7,080 nt of DNA from an uncultured Verrucomicrobiota bacterium (GTDB lineage: Bacteria; Verrucomicrobiota; Verrucomicrobiia; Chthoniobacterales; SZAS-18), in the NCBI GenBank assembly GCA_937873255.1, contig CALMVM010000314.1:1045-8124 (forward strand), read 5' to 3'. The position numbers and the translations under genes are program-made. The stretch's first letter is position 1; each line of letters opens with the position of its first letter. Below are positions 1-5,448 of the stretch, piece after piece. Under the pieces are notes generated by a model. That model saw only the letters and a program-made list of their open reading frames with translations, did no database searches and was not told the DNA's origin.

Positions 1-298
1 GGGCGGTCAGCGTGCCGGCTTCCACGAACCCGAACCCGAGCGCCTCCCAGGCGGCGAGCGCGACGCCGTCCTTGTCGAACCCGGCGGCGAGCCCGACCGG
101 ATTGGGGAAACGCACGCCGAAGACGGTGCGTTCCAACCGCCGGTCGCCATGCGCGCCCGCGAGTGCGCGGACCAGACCGAGCGGGAGCCGCAGCCGGCAA
201 GATAATTTCAGCGCCGCCATCGCCGCGTGGTGCGCCGTCTCGGCGTCCATTGCGAAGAGGAGTGGACGGAGGAGGCGGCCGTACAAGAAACCAGTCAT
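1..298 (-). CDS. pyrD: Dihydroorotate dehydrogenase (quinone), class 2, N-terminal part
   Basis: The gene runs off the left edge, so only the first 99 residues are present. PyrD oxidises dihydroorotate to orotate in pyrimidine synthesis, passing electrons through FMN to membrane quinones. The N-terminus has the class 2 pattern: an amphipathic membrane-facing segment (LLRPLLFAMDAETAHH, residues 9-24), then FGVRFPNPVGLAAGFDKDG (60-78), which carries the FMN-site AAGFDK, and FVEAGTLT (91-98), matching the family's F-x-E-x-GT-x-T. The start at 298 places the helix at the usual distance from the N-terminus. The only ribosome-site-like bases are GGGG, six bases before the ATG, and they lie inside a repeat hairpin. 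Transcription from mnmE or from within the repeat array is possible. Identity is secure; the missing 3' two-thirds cannot be judged. Confidence 0.93.
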   Translation of the reverse strand, partial: MTGFLYGRLLRPLLFAMDAETAHHAAMAALKLSCRLRLPLGLVRALAGAHGDRRLERTVFGVRFPNPVGLAAGFDKDGVALAAWEALGFGFVEAGTLTA

Positions 299-302
299 TT
301 TT

Positions 303-349
303 AGCCCCAGCAGGGGCGTAAGAATTTAGCCCACGGCGCGAGCCGTGGG
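303..349 (+). repeat. Composite repeat arm 1 (A+B), forward
   Basis: This 47-bp arm contains hairpin GCCCC-AGCA-GGGGC (304-317), the tail GTAAGA, a short A/T linker and hairpin CCCACGGC-GCGA-GCCGTGGG (330-349). It matches the reverse complement of 471-517 at 44 of 47 positions. It begins five bases from the pyrD start codon. Confidence 0.85.
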
Positions 350-369
350 AAAGGATTGTTTCTGGGTAC

Positions 370-390
370 AGCCCCGGCAGGGGCGTAAGA
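370..390 (+). repeat. Repeat unit A copy 2, forward
   Basis: This 21-bp copy differs from the 303-323 copy at one base (GCCCCGGCAGGGGC core). It is not followed by a B hairpin. Confidence 0.8.
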
Positions 391-427
391 AAACCCGCCC
401 GGTGGTTCTTGAACGGCGTGCGTTTTC

Positions 428-448
428 TCTTACGCCCCTGCCGAGGCT
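428..448 (-). repeat. Repeat unit A copy 3, inverted
   Basis: Read on the minus strand this is unit A with core GCCTCGGCAGGGGC, two differences from the 303-323 copy. It mirrors the 370-390 copy around position 409 and likewise lacks a B hairpin. Confidence 0.78.
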
Positions 449-470
449 ATGCGCTGCAATCGCGCACTCA

Positions 471-517
471 CCCACGGCTCACGCCGTGGGTTAAACTCTT
501 ACGCCCCTGCTGGGGCT
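471..517 (-). repeat. Composite repeat arm 2 (A+B), inverted
   Basis: This is the inverted partner of 303-349. Its A unit (497-517) is an exact reverse complement of 303-323. Its B hairpin is CCCACGGC-TCAC-GCCGTGGG (471-490), an intact 8-bp stem whose loop differs from that of the other copy. It lies 36 bases beyond the mnmE stop codon and could act in mRNA end formation, though no U-tract follows. Confidence 0.85.
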
Positions 518-553
518 GGAAAATCGGGCGCGAAAATACGCTTTCGGGAGCGA

Positions 554-1909
554 TTATTTGCCCAGGCAGAACGTCGAGAAAATTTTGCCCAGGATTTCCT
601 CGGTGTCCACGCCGCCGACCACCTCGCCCACGGCGTCGAGCGCCGCGCGCAGGTCGAGCGCGACAAACTCCGGCGACGTGCCCGCCGCCAGCGCCGCCCG
701 GGCGATGGACAAGGATTCTCGGGCGCGGGCGAGGCAGCGTTGGTGTCGGGCGTTGATCGCGGCGGCGGACGGGTTCCAGGCCAGTTGTCCGCCGGTCACG
801 CGTTCGTAGACGGCCGCTGCCAACGCGTCGAGCCCCTCGCCGGTGCGACAGGAAATCCGGACGACGGCGGGATCTGCATGCGCGGTCCAAGTCGGGGCGA
901 GGCCGAGGTCGATCTTGTTGAGCACGAGGATTTCGACCGCCGCGCCGGGCGGGGCGGGAACTTGCAGCGACGGCGGTTGGCTGGCATCAACGAGGCGCAA
1001 GGCGAGGTCGGCGCGGGCGAGCGTGTCGCGCGTGCGGGCGATGCCGGCGTTTTCGACGGGGTCGGCGGTTTCGCGCAGGCCGGCGGTGTCGATCAGGCGC
1101 AGGGGCAGGCCACGCAAGTTGATGCACTCCTCCACGGTGTCGCGCGTCGTGCCGGGGGTCTCGCTGACGATGGCGCGTTCGTGGCCGACCAGGGCGTTGA
1201 GCAGGCTGGATTTGCCGACGTTCGGCTCACCGTAGATCACCGTGCGCACCCCTTCGCGCAAAATGCGGCCCTGCCCGGCCGTGGCGAGGAGGGCGTCGAG
1301 CGCCCCGAGCGTCGCGTCGAATCGTGCCAGCAGCGCCGCGCCCGTGTCGGGATCGATGTCCTCGTCGGGGAAGTCGATGTACGCCTCGACGTGGGCAACC
1401 AGCGAGAGCAAGTCGTCGCGCAAGCCGTTCACCCGCTGGCCGAGGCGGCCGGCGAGTTGCTCGGACGCGGCGCGCAGGGCGAGGTCGGTTTGCGCGCCGA
1501 TGAGGTCCATGACGGCCTCGGCTTGCGTGAGGTCCATCTTGCCGTTGAGGAACGCGCGCTGGGTGAATTCCCCCGGCTCCGCCGCCCGCGCGCCGGCACC
1601 GAGCAGGGCGTCGAGCACGCGGCGGGTGACGAGGATGCCCCCATGGCAGGTGATCTCCACCACGTCCTCGCCCGTGTAGCTGGCCGGCGCGCGGTGGACG
1701 CTCACGAGCACGTCGTCGAGCACGGAGCCGTCCGGCGACAGGACTTTCGCACGATGCAACCGGCGCGCGCGCAAGTCCGCGAATTCGCCTTTCGCCACCC
1801 GGCACACCCGCCCGGCGACTTCCAGCGCCGCCGCGCCGGAAAGCCGCAGCAACGCAATCGCTCCCTCACCGAACGGCGTGGCGACGGCGGCAATCGTTTC
1901 GACGGTCAT
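554..1909 (-). CDS. mnmE: tRNA uridine-5-carboxymethylaminomethyl(34) synthesis GTPase MnmE
   Basis: MnmE works with MnmG to place the (carboxymethyl)aminomethyl group on wobble uridine 34 of tRNAs, using tetrahydrofolate, FAD and GTP; it is cytoplasmic. The 451-residue product has the family's usual length. An N-terminal folate-binding domain begins with ETIAAVATPFGEGAIALLRLSG (4-25, the family signature). The G domain sits inside the helical domain: G1 GEPNVGKSS (227-235), G2 TTRD (254-257), G3 DTAG (274-277), G4 NKID (331-334) and G5 SCRTGEG (353-359). The protein ends in CLGK (448-451), the conserved C-terminal motif with its cysteine. ATG 1909 is preferred because it leaves the family-typical short lead before ETIAA. 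ATG 1921 would add four residues and lies inside the adjacent inverted-repeat element. The frame stays open to about 2116, but that extension is repeat-derived. No mnmG is in the window. Confidence 0.96.
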   Translation of the reverse strand: MTVETIAAVATPFGEGAIALLRLSGAAALEVAGRVCRVAKGEFADLRARRLHRAKVLSPDGSVLDDVLVSVHRAPASYTGEDVVEITCHGGILVTRRVLDALLGAGARAAEPGEFTQRAFLNGKMDLTQAEAVMDLIGAQTDLALRAASEQLAGRLGQRVNGLRDDLLSLVAHVEAYIDFPDEDIDPDTGAALLARFDATLGALDALLATAGQGRILREGVRTVIYGEPNVGKSSLLNALVGHERAIVSETPGTTRDTVEECINLRGLPLRLIDTAGLRETADPVENAGIARTRDTLARADLALRLVDASQPPSLQVPAPPGAAVEILVLNKIDLGLAPTWTAHADPAVVRISCRTGEGLDALAAAVYERVTGGQLAWNPSAAAINARHQRCLARARESLSIARAALAAGTSPEFVALDLRAALDAVGEVVGGVDTEEILGKIFSTFCLGK

Positions 1910-1918
1910 CTGGTGTAC

Positions 1919-2048
1919 CATCGCGCGGAAAAAGCCTCTCGCAAAGGCCGCGAAGGCGGCAAAGGATGAAGAAGAAGGGCGAGCAAAAATTCTTCTTTCT
2001 TTTCTTTGCTCCTTTGCAGCCTTTGCGAGAGGCTTTTTCCGCGCGATG
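1919..2048. repeat. 130-bp MITE-like element with perfect 30-bp terminal inverted repeats
   Basis: Positions 1919-1948 and 2019-2048 are exact reverse complements over 30 bases, separated by 70 bases. Each outer end reads CATCGCGCGG inwards. Inside the left arm and beyond are degenerate 9-base units GCAAAGGCC, GCGAAGGCG and GCAAAGGAT (1941-1967). The right side carries related units on the minus strand: GCAAAGGCT (2018-2026), GCAAAGGA (2010-2017) and GCAAAG (2004-2009). The loop is purine-rich on one side and T-rich on the other. The element fills most of the 169-bp gap between the GAF-PAS gene and mnmE, and its left end supplies an alternative mnmE start codon. No transposase and no obvious target-site duplication is seen. 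It looks like a non-autonomous repeat; mobility is inferred from architecture only. Confidence 0.8.
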
Positions 2049-2055
2049 AACCGGG

Positions 2056-2098
2056 GGGACGGGACGCGTCGCAGGACTTCAGTGCGATTTCCCGTCCC
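2056..2098 (-). terminator. Possible hairpin over the 3' end of the GAF-PAS gene
   Basis: GGGACGGGA (2056-2064) and TCCCGTCCC (2090-2098) form a perfect 9-bp inverted repeat with a 25-base loop that contains the stop codon of the minus-strand GAF-PAS gene. It is GC-rich but has no following U-tract and overlaps coding sequence, so a role in ending or protecting that mRNA is only possible. Confidence 0.3.
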
Positions 2099-3263
2099 GC
2101 TGCTGCCGGGCGGCAAACTCCGGATACAGCCGGGTCACGCACTCCGGGCAGATGCCGTGGGTGAACTCCACGTCGGCATGCTCGCTCAGGAAAGATTCGA
2201 TCCCCTGCCAGTAGCCGGCGTCGTCGCGGAGGTTCTTGCACGAGGCGCAGATGGGCAGGAAACCGGACAGCGTCTTGACCTGCGCCAGCGCCTCGCGCAA
2301 TTCGCTCACCAGCCGTTCGCGCTCGTGCTCGGCGGCCTTGCGCTCGGTGATGTCGAAGGACATCCCGCCCACCTGCTTCTGGCCGGCGTCGTCATGCAGG
2401 AGGAATTTGTAACTCTGCCAGTAGCGCGCGCCGTCGGCGCTGGGGACCGCTTCCTCGGCCACGACCGTCTTTTCGTCGTTGAGCACGGTCAGATCGTGCT
2501 CGACGACCGCGTCGGCGCTGCTCTGCCCGAGCAGTTCCGCGTCCGTCTTGCCGATCCAGTCCGAGACGGGAATCCGGAACCGCCGCGCGGTCGGCTCGTT
2601 GACGTACACGAACCGTCCGGTGGCGTCTTTCACGTACGCGACCGCCGGGCCGCTGTTCATGAATTTCTGGAACCGTTCCTCGCTCTTGCGCAGCGCCGCC
2701 TCCGCCGCCTGGCGTTCCGTGGCGGTGCAGCGCAGTTCGTGGATGGTGCGCTTGAGTTCCATCTGGGCCATTGCCTGCCGGGCGAGCGCGCCCAGGCCGT
2801 CGCACTGCCGGGCGTCGAGCCGGCGCGGGCGTCGGTCGAGCACGCTGAACGTCCCCAGCGCGTGCCCGGAAGCCGTTCGCAGCGGCACGCCCGCGTAAAA
2901 CCGGACGTTCGGCGTCCCCCGGACCACCGCGCATTCCGCGAATCGCGGGTCCAGCGCGGCGTCGGGCACGATGAGCAGGTCGTCCTGCCAGATCGCGTGG
3001 TCGCAGAACGTGCCCTGGCGCGGCATTTCATCCATGTCCACTCCCACGGTGGATTTGAACCAATGCCGGTGCCGGTCTACCAGGCTGATGAGGGCCATCG
3101 GCGTGCCGCAAATCTGCGCGGCCAGCCGGGTCAGGTCGTCGAAAACCGGCTCCGGGGCGGTGTCGAGAATCCCGTAGCACGCCAGTTCCCGCAAGCGGGC
3201 GGATTCATCGCCCTCCGGCCGGCGGTCGGCCGGCGGCGGGGAGGTTTTGCGCGGGCGTGGCAT
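2079..3263 (-). CDS. GAF-PAS sensor protein with C-terminal four-cysteine module
   Basis: The 394-residue protein looks cytoplasmic, with no membrane segment. A GAF domain spans about 24-170 (SARLRELACYGILDT, then ICGTPMALISLVD, FCDHAIWQDDLLIVPDA and FYAGVPL). A PAS domain follows at about 195-308, ending in a PAC-like GGMSFDITERKAAE. A short coiled-coil linker (305-333) leads to LSGFLPICASC (332-342), then YWQGIESFLSEH (351-362) and GICPECVTRLYP (370-381). Cysteines 339/342 and 372/375 form a paired CxxC arrangement suited to binding a metal. There is no histidine kinase, GGDEF, EAL or DNA-binding domain. Similar C-terminal modules are remembered on other bacterial PAS, GAF and receiver proteins, with no function known to me. 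ATG 3263 was chosen because longer starts run into hisC and the preceding residues do not look conserved. It lies 44 bases after the hisC stop, so co-transcription is likely. Ligand and partner are unknown. Confidence 0.85.
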   Translation of the reverse strand: MPRPRKTSPPPADRRPEGDESARLRELACYGILDTAPEPVFDDLTRLAAQICGTPMALISLVDRHRHWFKSTVGVDMDEMPRQGTFCDHAIWQDDLLIVPDAALDPRFAECAVVRGTPNVRFYAGVPLRTASGHALGTFSVLDRRPRRLDARQCDGLGALARQAMAQMELKRTIHELRCTATERQAAEAALRKSEERFQKFMNSGPAVAYVKDATGRFVYVNEPTARRFRIPVSDWIGKTDAELLGQSSADAVVEHDLTVLNDEKTVVAEEAVPSADGARYWQSYKFLLHDDAGQKQVGGMSFDITERKAAEHERERLVSELREALAQVKTLSGFLPICASCKNLRDDAGYWQGIESFLSEHADVEFTHGICPECVTRLYPEFAARQQRDGKSH

Positions 3264-3307
3264 GACGGGAAAAATGAGCTGGACGTAGTTTGCCTCGCGG
3301 CGGGCGG

Positions 3308-4426
3308 TCAGATCGCGGCTGCCAGTGGCGGGAGCACGGCCGCGAGCGCGTCCAGGAATCGTCGGTTTTCTTCCGGGGTGCCGACCGAAACACGCACCCA
3401 CGCCGGCAGTTTGTAGCTGTTCATAGCTCTGACGATGATCCCTTTCTTGAGCAAGTCCTCGAACACCCGCCGGCCGTCGCCGACGTTGACCAGCACGAAA
3501 TTGGCAAAACTGGGCACGGATTCCAAGCCCATCTTTTCAAAGGCATTGTGCAGGAGCGTGCGACCCTCCTCGGTGACGGCCTTGGTGCGCGCCTGGTGTT
3601 CGGTGTCGGCGAGCCCGGCCAGAGCCCCCGCCTGCGCGAGGCCGTTGACGTTGAAGGGCTGGCGGGTCTTTTGCAGGATGTCGATCAGCTCGGCGGGGGC
3701 CATGCCGTAGCCGATTCGCAGGCTGGCGAGGCCCTGGATTTTGGAAAACGTCCGCAGCACGATGGCGTTGCGGCCCTCGCGCACGTAGCGAAGGGTGTCC
3801 GGCGCGTCGTCGAGGAACTCGTGGTACGCCTCGTCGAACACCACGGTGACCCCGTCGGGCACGCGGTCCATGAAACGCTCGATGTCCCCGGCGGAGACAA
3901 TCGTGCCGGTCGGGTTGTTCGGGTTGGTGATGTAGACTTGCCGGGTGCGCGGCGTGATGGCGGCCAGCGTGGCGTCGAGGTCCTGCACGAAGCCGGGGAG
4001 TTCGGGCACCTCGACCGTCCGCGCGCCGAAAAGCTGGGCCATCAGGTGATAGACCGCGAAGGCGTGCTCGGACGTGACCACCTCGTCGCCCGGCCGCAGG
4101 AAAGCGTGCCCGAGGAACTCGATGATCTCATTGGAGCCGTTGCCGAGGATGACGTTTTCGCGCGCGAGGCCGAACTTCTGCGCGATGGCCTCGCGCAGGT
4201 AATAACCGCCGCCGTCCGGGTAGAGTTGCGCGCGGTTGAGGGCGGCGCGCATCGCCGCGATGGCCTTGGGCGAGGGGCCGAGGGGGTTTTCGTTGGAGGC
4301 CAGCTTGACGATCTTCTCGGGCGGGATGCCCAGTTCGCGGGCGAGATCCTCGATGGGCTTGCCGGGTTCGTAGCTGACAAGTTCGCGCAGTTGGGGGCTG
4401 GCGTGCAGCCAGAAGGGAGACGACAT
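3308..4426 (-). CDS. hisC: Histidinol-phosphate aminotransferase
   Basis: HisC is a PLP enzyme of histidine synthesis that converts imidazole-acetol phosphate and glutamate to histidinol phosphate and 2-oxoglutarate; some relatives also accept aromatic amino acids. The 372 residues show the fold type I, subfamily I-beta markers: LASNENPLGPSP (42-53), YPDGGG (69-74), NPNNPTG (168-174), VFDEAYHEF (196-204), the PLP lysine K229 in FSKIQGLASLRIGY (227-240) and R345 in WVRVSVGTPEEN, which should bind the substrate carboxylate. Length is normal. ATG 4426 (MSSPFW) is preferred over 4462, which would add 12 unlikely residues; no clear ribosome site precedes either. No other his gene is nearby, so it stands outside a his operon. 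It probably heads a minus-strand unit with the GAF-PAS gene. Confidence 0.94.
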   Translation of the reverse strand: MSSPFWLHASPQLRELVSYEPGKPIEDLARELGIPPEKIVKLASNENPLGPSPKAIAAMRAALNRAQLYPDGGGYYLREAIAQKFGLARENVILGNGSNEIIEFLGHAFLRPGDEVVTSEHAFAVYHLMAQLFGARTVEVPELPGFVQDLDATLAAITPRTRQVYITNPNNPTGTIVSAGDIERFMDRVPDGVTVVFDEAYHEFLDDAPDTLRYVREGRNAIVLRTFSKIQGLASLRIGYGMAPAELIDILQKTRQPFNVNGLAQAGALAGLADTEHQARTKAVTEEGRTLLHNAFEKMGLESVPSFANFVLVNVGDGRRVFEDLLKKGIIVRAMNSYKLPAWVRVSVGTPEENRRFLDALAAVLPPLAAAI

Positions 4427-4535
4427 AAACGGACAATCTATAAGGCAATCGGCGGAAGGCAAAATGGGGGAAACAAGGTGCGCGGTCGTTTTCTTCCGCT
4501 TTGCCTTTTGCGCGAAGGGGCCCTAGAGGTTGGCG
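4427..4535. promoter_or_regulatory. Divergent promoter region between hisC and the LAB_N-type gene
   Basis: This 109-bp spacer separates genes transcribed in opposite directions, so it should contain the promoters of both. On the minus strand TATAGA (4437-4442) resembles a -10 box but leaves only ten bases before the hisC ATG, implying a very short leader; no good -35 partner is seen. Arms 4451-4464 and 4489-4505 share GGCAAA and GCGGAAG in opposite orientation and different order, giving partial pairing. No sure plus-strand promoter can be assigned by eye. Confidence 0.4.
4525..4529 (+). promoter_or_regulatory. Ribosome binding site AGAGG for the LAB_N-type gene
   Basis: AGAGG lies six bases before ATG 4536. 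This decides that ATG over the in-frame TTG at 4530, which directly abuts the motif, and over ATG 4542. Confidence 0.65.
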
Positions 4536-5000
4536 ATGTTGATGCTGGGCGCTTTTTTCGACAACGTGTGGAACCGCCTCCACGGCGGGATCGGGTTCTG
4601 GACGATCTTCGGGCTGACGGGCAACGTGATGTTCACCAGCCGCTTCGTCGTGCAGTGGTACGCCAGCGAAAAGCTCAAGCAGAGCGTGATCCCCAACAAC
4701 TTCTGGCACCTGAGCCTGCTGGGCGGCTTGATCAACCTGATCTACGCGCTGCACATCGGGGCAGTCCCATTTATCCTCGGTTCGCTGCTGCCGCCGATCA
4801 TCGCCGCGCGCAACCTGATGCTTATTTCCAAACATCGGCCGCCACGCCCCGGCGACGGTCCGTCCGAGGCTCCGTTGCCCGATGACGGCAGTGCCGCGCC
4901 CACCGCCGCCACGCCCGGCCTGCCGCCGGCCGAAGCGCCCGTGCCGGTCGCCCGCGCGCATGGATCGCAGCCCGAGGCTGCCGGGCGGTCGTCGCGTTAG
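4536..5000 (+). CDS. Small membrane protein with lipid-A-biosynthesis N-terminal (LAB_N) type domain
   Basis: The 154-residue protein has about three hydrophobic segments (roughly 18-38, 57-74 and 76-95) followed by a Pro/Ala-rich, probably disordered tail (about 100-154). The core FGLTGNVMFTSRFVVQW, ASEKLKQSVIPNNFWHLSLL, GGLINLIYALH and VPFILGS matches the pattern of the LAB_N family (G..LF.SRF.VQW..SE....SV.P..FW.LS..GG...L.YA.......ILG). That domain occurs in front of some LpxB lipid-A-disaccharide synthases and as stand-alone inner-membrane proteins, often near polyprenyl-phosphate sugar transferases. Here it is stand-alone, with no lpxB or glycosyltransferase beside it; the nearest glycosyltransferase is the gene at 6703-7080. 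A role in envelope glycolipid handling is inferred; the biochemical activity is not known to me. Confidence 0.85.
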   Translation: MLMLGAFFDNVWNRLHGGIGFWTIFGLTGNVMFTSRFVVQWYASEKLKQSVIPNNFWHLSLLGGLINLIYALHIGAVPFILGSLLPPIIAARNLMLISKHRPPRPGDGPSEAPLPDDGSAAPTAATPGLPPAEAPVPVARAHGSQPEAAGRSSR

Positions 5001-5003
5001 GAG
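4999..5003 (+). promoter_or_regulatory. Ribosome binding site AGGAG overlapping the upstream stop codon
   Basis: AGGAG shares two bases with the TAG stop (4998-5000) of the membrane-protein gene and sits 11 bases before ATG 5015, slightly long. The closer ATG at 5004 meets a stop codon after four codons. The overlap supports translational coupling of the two genes. Confidence 0.6.
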
Positions 5004-5014
5004 ATGCCGCGATC

Positions 5015-5398
5015 ATGAAACGCCTCGCGCTTCCGTGCGTCGGCCTGGGCCTGCTGTTTTTGGAAGGATGCGTCCTGCCGAACGACCCGGCGGTCGCGGA
5101 ACGCTCGGAGCGTTGGTATCGGCGCACGGATCCGGCGGCGTTCTTTGCCCGGGAACAGGCGCGCGGACGCGTGTATTTCGTCGGGATTTTCGATCCGGCG
5201 CTCGGGCAGGATTCGCCCGTGCCGGGGATCTCGCACAAGGACCCGGCGTTCCGCGTGGCGCGGACGTGGTTCGTGCCCACCGAAGCCGACCTGAACCCCG
5301 CGCGCAACCGGCGTTTCGAGGCGTCGGCGCGGGAGTTCGCGCGGCGCTATAATCCCCTCGTGCTCGCCTATCTCAAGGGGCATCCGGACGGCAAATGA
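5015..5398 (+). CDS. Putative small lipoprotein of unknown family
   Basis: The 127-residue product starts with a signal-like segment: MKR, a hydrophobic stretch (4-17) and LEGC (16-19), so cysteine 19 could be lipidated. Glu at the -2 position is unusual for a lipobox, which normally has a small or hydrophobic residue there. The mature part is mixed and charged, without recognisable motifs: a WYRRTDPAAFFAREQARGRVYFVGIFDPALG stretch (split as WYRRTDPAAFFAREQ at about 34-48 and RGRVYFVGIFDPALG at 50-64), and a C-terminal helix-like EASAREFARRYNPLVLAYLKG (split EASAREFARR, YNPLVLAYLKG). I do not recognise the family. It follows the membrane-protein gene by 14 bases, so the pair is probably one operon with an envelope role. 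Confidence 0.7.
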   Translation: MKRLALPCVGLGLLFLEGCVLPNDPAVAERSERWYRRTDPAAFFAREQARGRVYFVGIFDPALGQDSPVPGISHKDPAFRVARTWFVPTEADLNPARNRRFEASAREFARRYNPLVLAYLKGHPDGK

Positions 5399-5412
5399 TC
5401 CTCCGCGCACTG

Positions 5413-5430
5413 GCAACCGCGCGCGGTTGC
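5413..5430. promoter_or_regulatory. 18-bp perfect palindrome upstream of the cysteine desulfurase gene
   Basis: GCAACCGCGCGCGGTTGC is its own reverse complement. It lies 14 bases after the lipoprotein stop and 18 bases before ATG 5449. Its symmetry suits either a dimeric repressor operator or an RNA hairpin near the ribosome-loading region. No T-tract follows, so it is a poor intrinsic terminator. No strong ribosome site is seen between it and the ATG. Confidence 0.4.
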
Positions 5431-5448
5431 GCGTAAATTGACCGCGCC

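Larger units (their letters stand above)
303..517. repeat. Mirror-symmetric array of four REP-like hairpin repeats
   Basis: The spacer between mnmE and pyrD is largely filled by short repeats. Unit A is a 21-bp sequence built on GCCCCAGCAGGGGC followed by GTAAGA. It occurs forward at 303-323 and 370-390 and inverted at 428-448 and 497-517. Unit B, an 8-bp stem with a 4-base loop, sits at 330-349 and inverted at 471-490. The order A-B-A then A'-B'-A' is almost symmetric around position 410, so the whole stretch could form one large cruciform or RNA fold. No ORF in it looks real. The design resembles REP/BIME or REPIN doublets, which in other bacteria are mobilised by RAYT (Y1) transposases; no transposase is visible here. 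Similar hairpins are remembered from PVC-group genomes, unverified. Confidence 0.85.

Noticed and set aside
12..329. Plus-strand ORF over the pyrD region
   Set aside because: Its residues are Ser/Arg/Pro-rich shadow sequence, while the minus strand encodes recognisable PyrD motifs.
303..517. Possible CRISPR array
   Set aside because: Repeats are short, differ in orientation, have unequal spacing and are themselves hairpins; no cas gene is visible.
531..546. Small hairpin CGAAA/TTTCG after the mnmE stop as a terminator
   Set aside because: It has only five base pairs, two of them G-C, with no U-tract following in the minus-strand transcript.
449..1969. Long plus-strand open frame of 506 codons antisense to mnmE
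   Set aside because: Its translation is Arg/Gly/Val-rich without domain features, while the opposite strand encodes an intact MnmE. Long antisense open frames are expected in GC-rich coding DNA.
1878..3416. Plus-strand open frame of 512 codons antisense to the GAF-PAS gene
   Set aside because: It has low-complexity composition, runs through the repeat element, and opposes a clearly domain-bearing gene.
3290..4885. Plus-strand open frame of 531 codons antisense to hisC
   Set aside because: It is a shadow of hisC codon structure and continues into the real LAB_N-type gene in another frame; no family features.
5348..5353. TATAAT matching a -10 promoter box before the desulfurase gene
   Set aside because: It is explained by Tyr-Asn codons in the lipoprotein gene, and no -35-like hexamer lies 16-19 bases upstream.
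5395..5436. 13-codon ORF overlapping the lipoprotein stop through ATGA
   Set aside because: It is too short, is mostly the palindrome, and has no supporting features.
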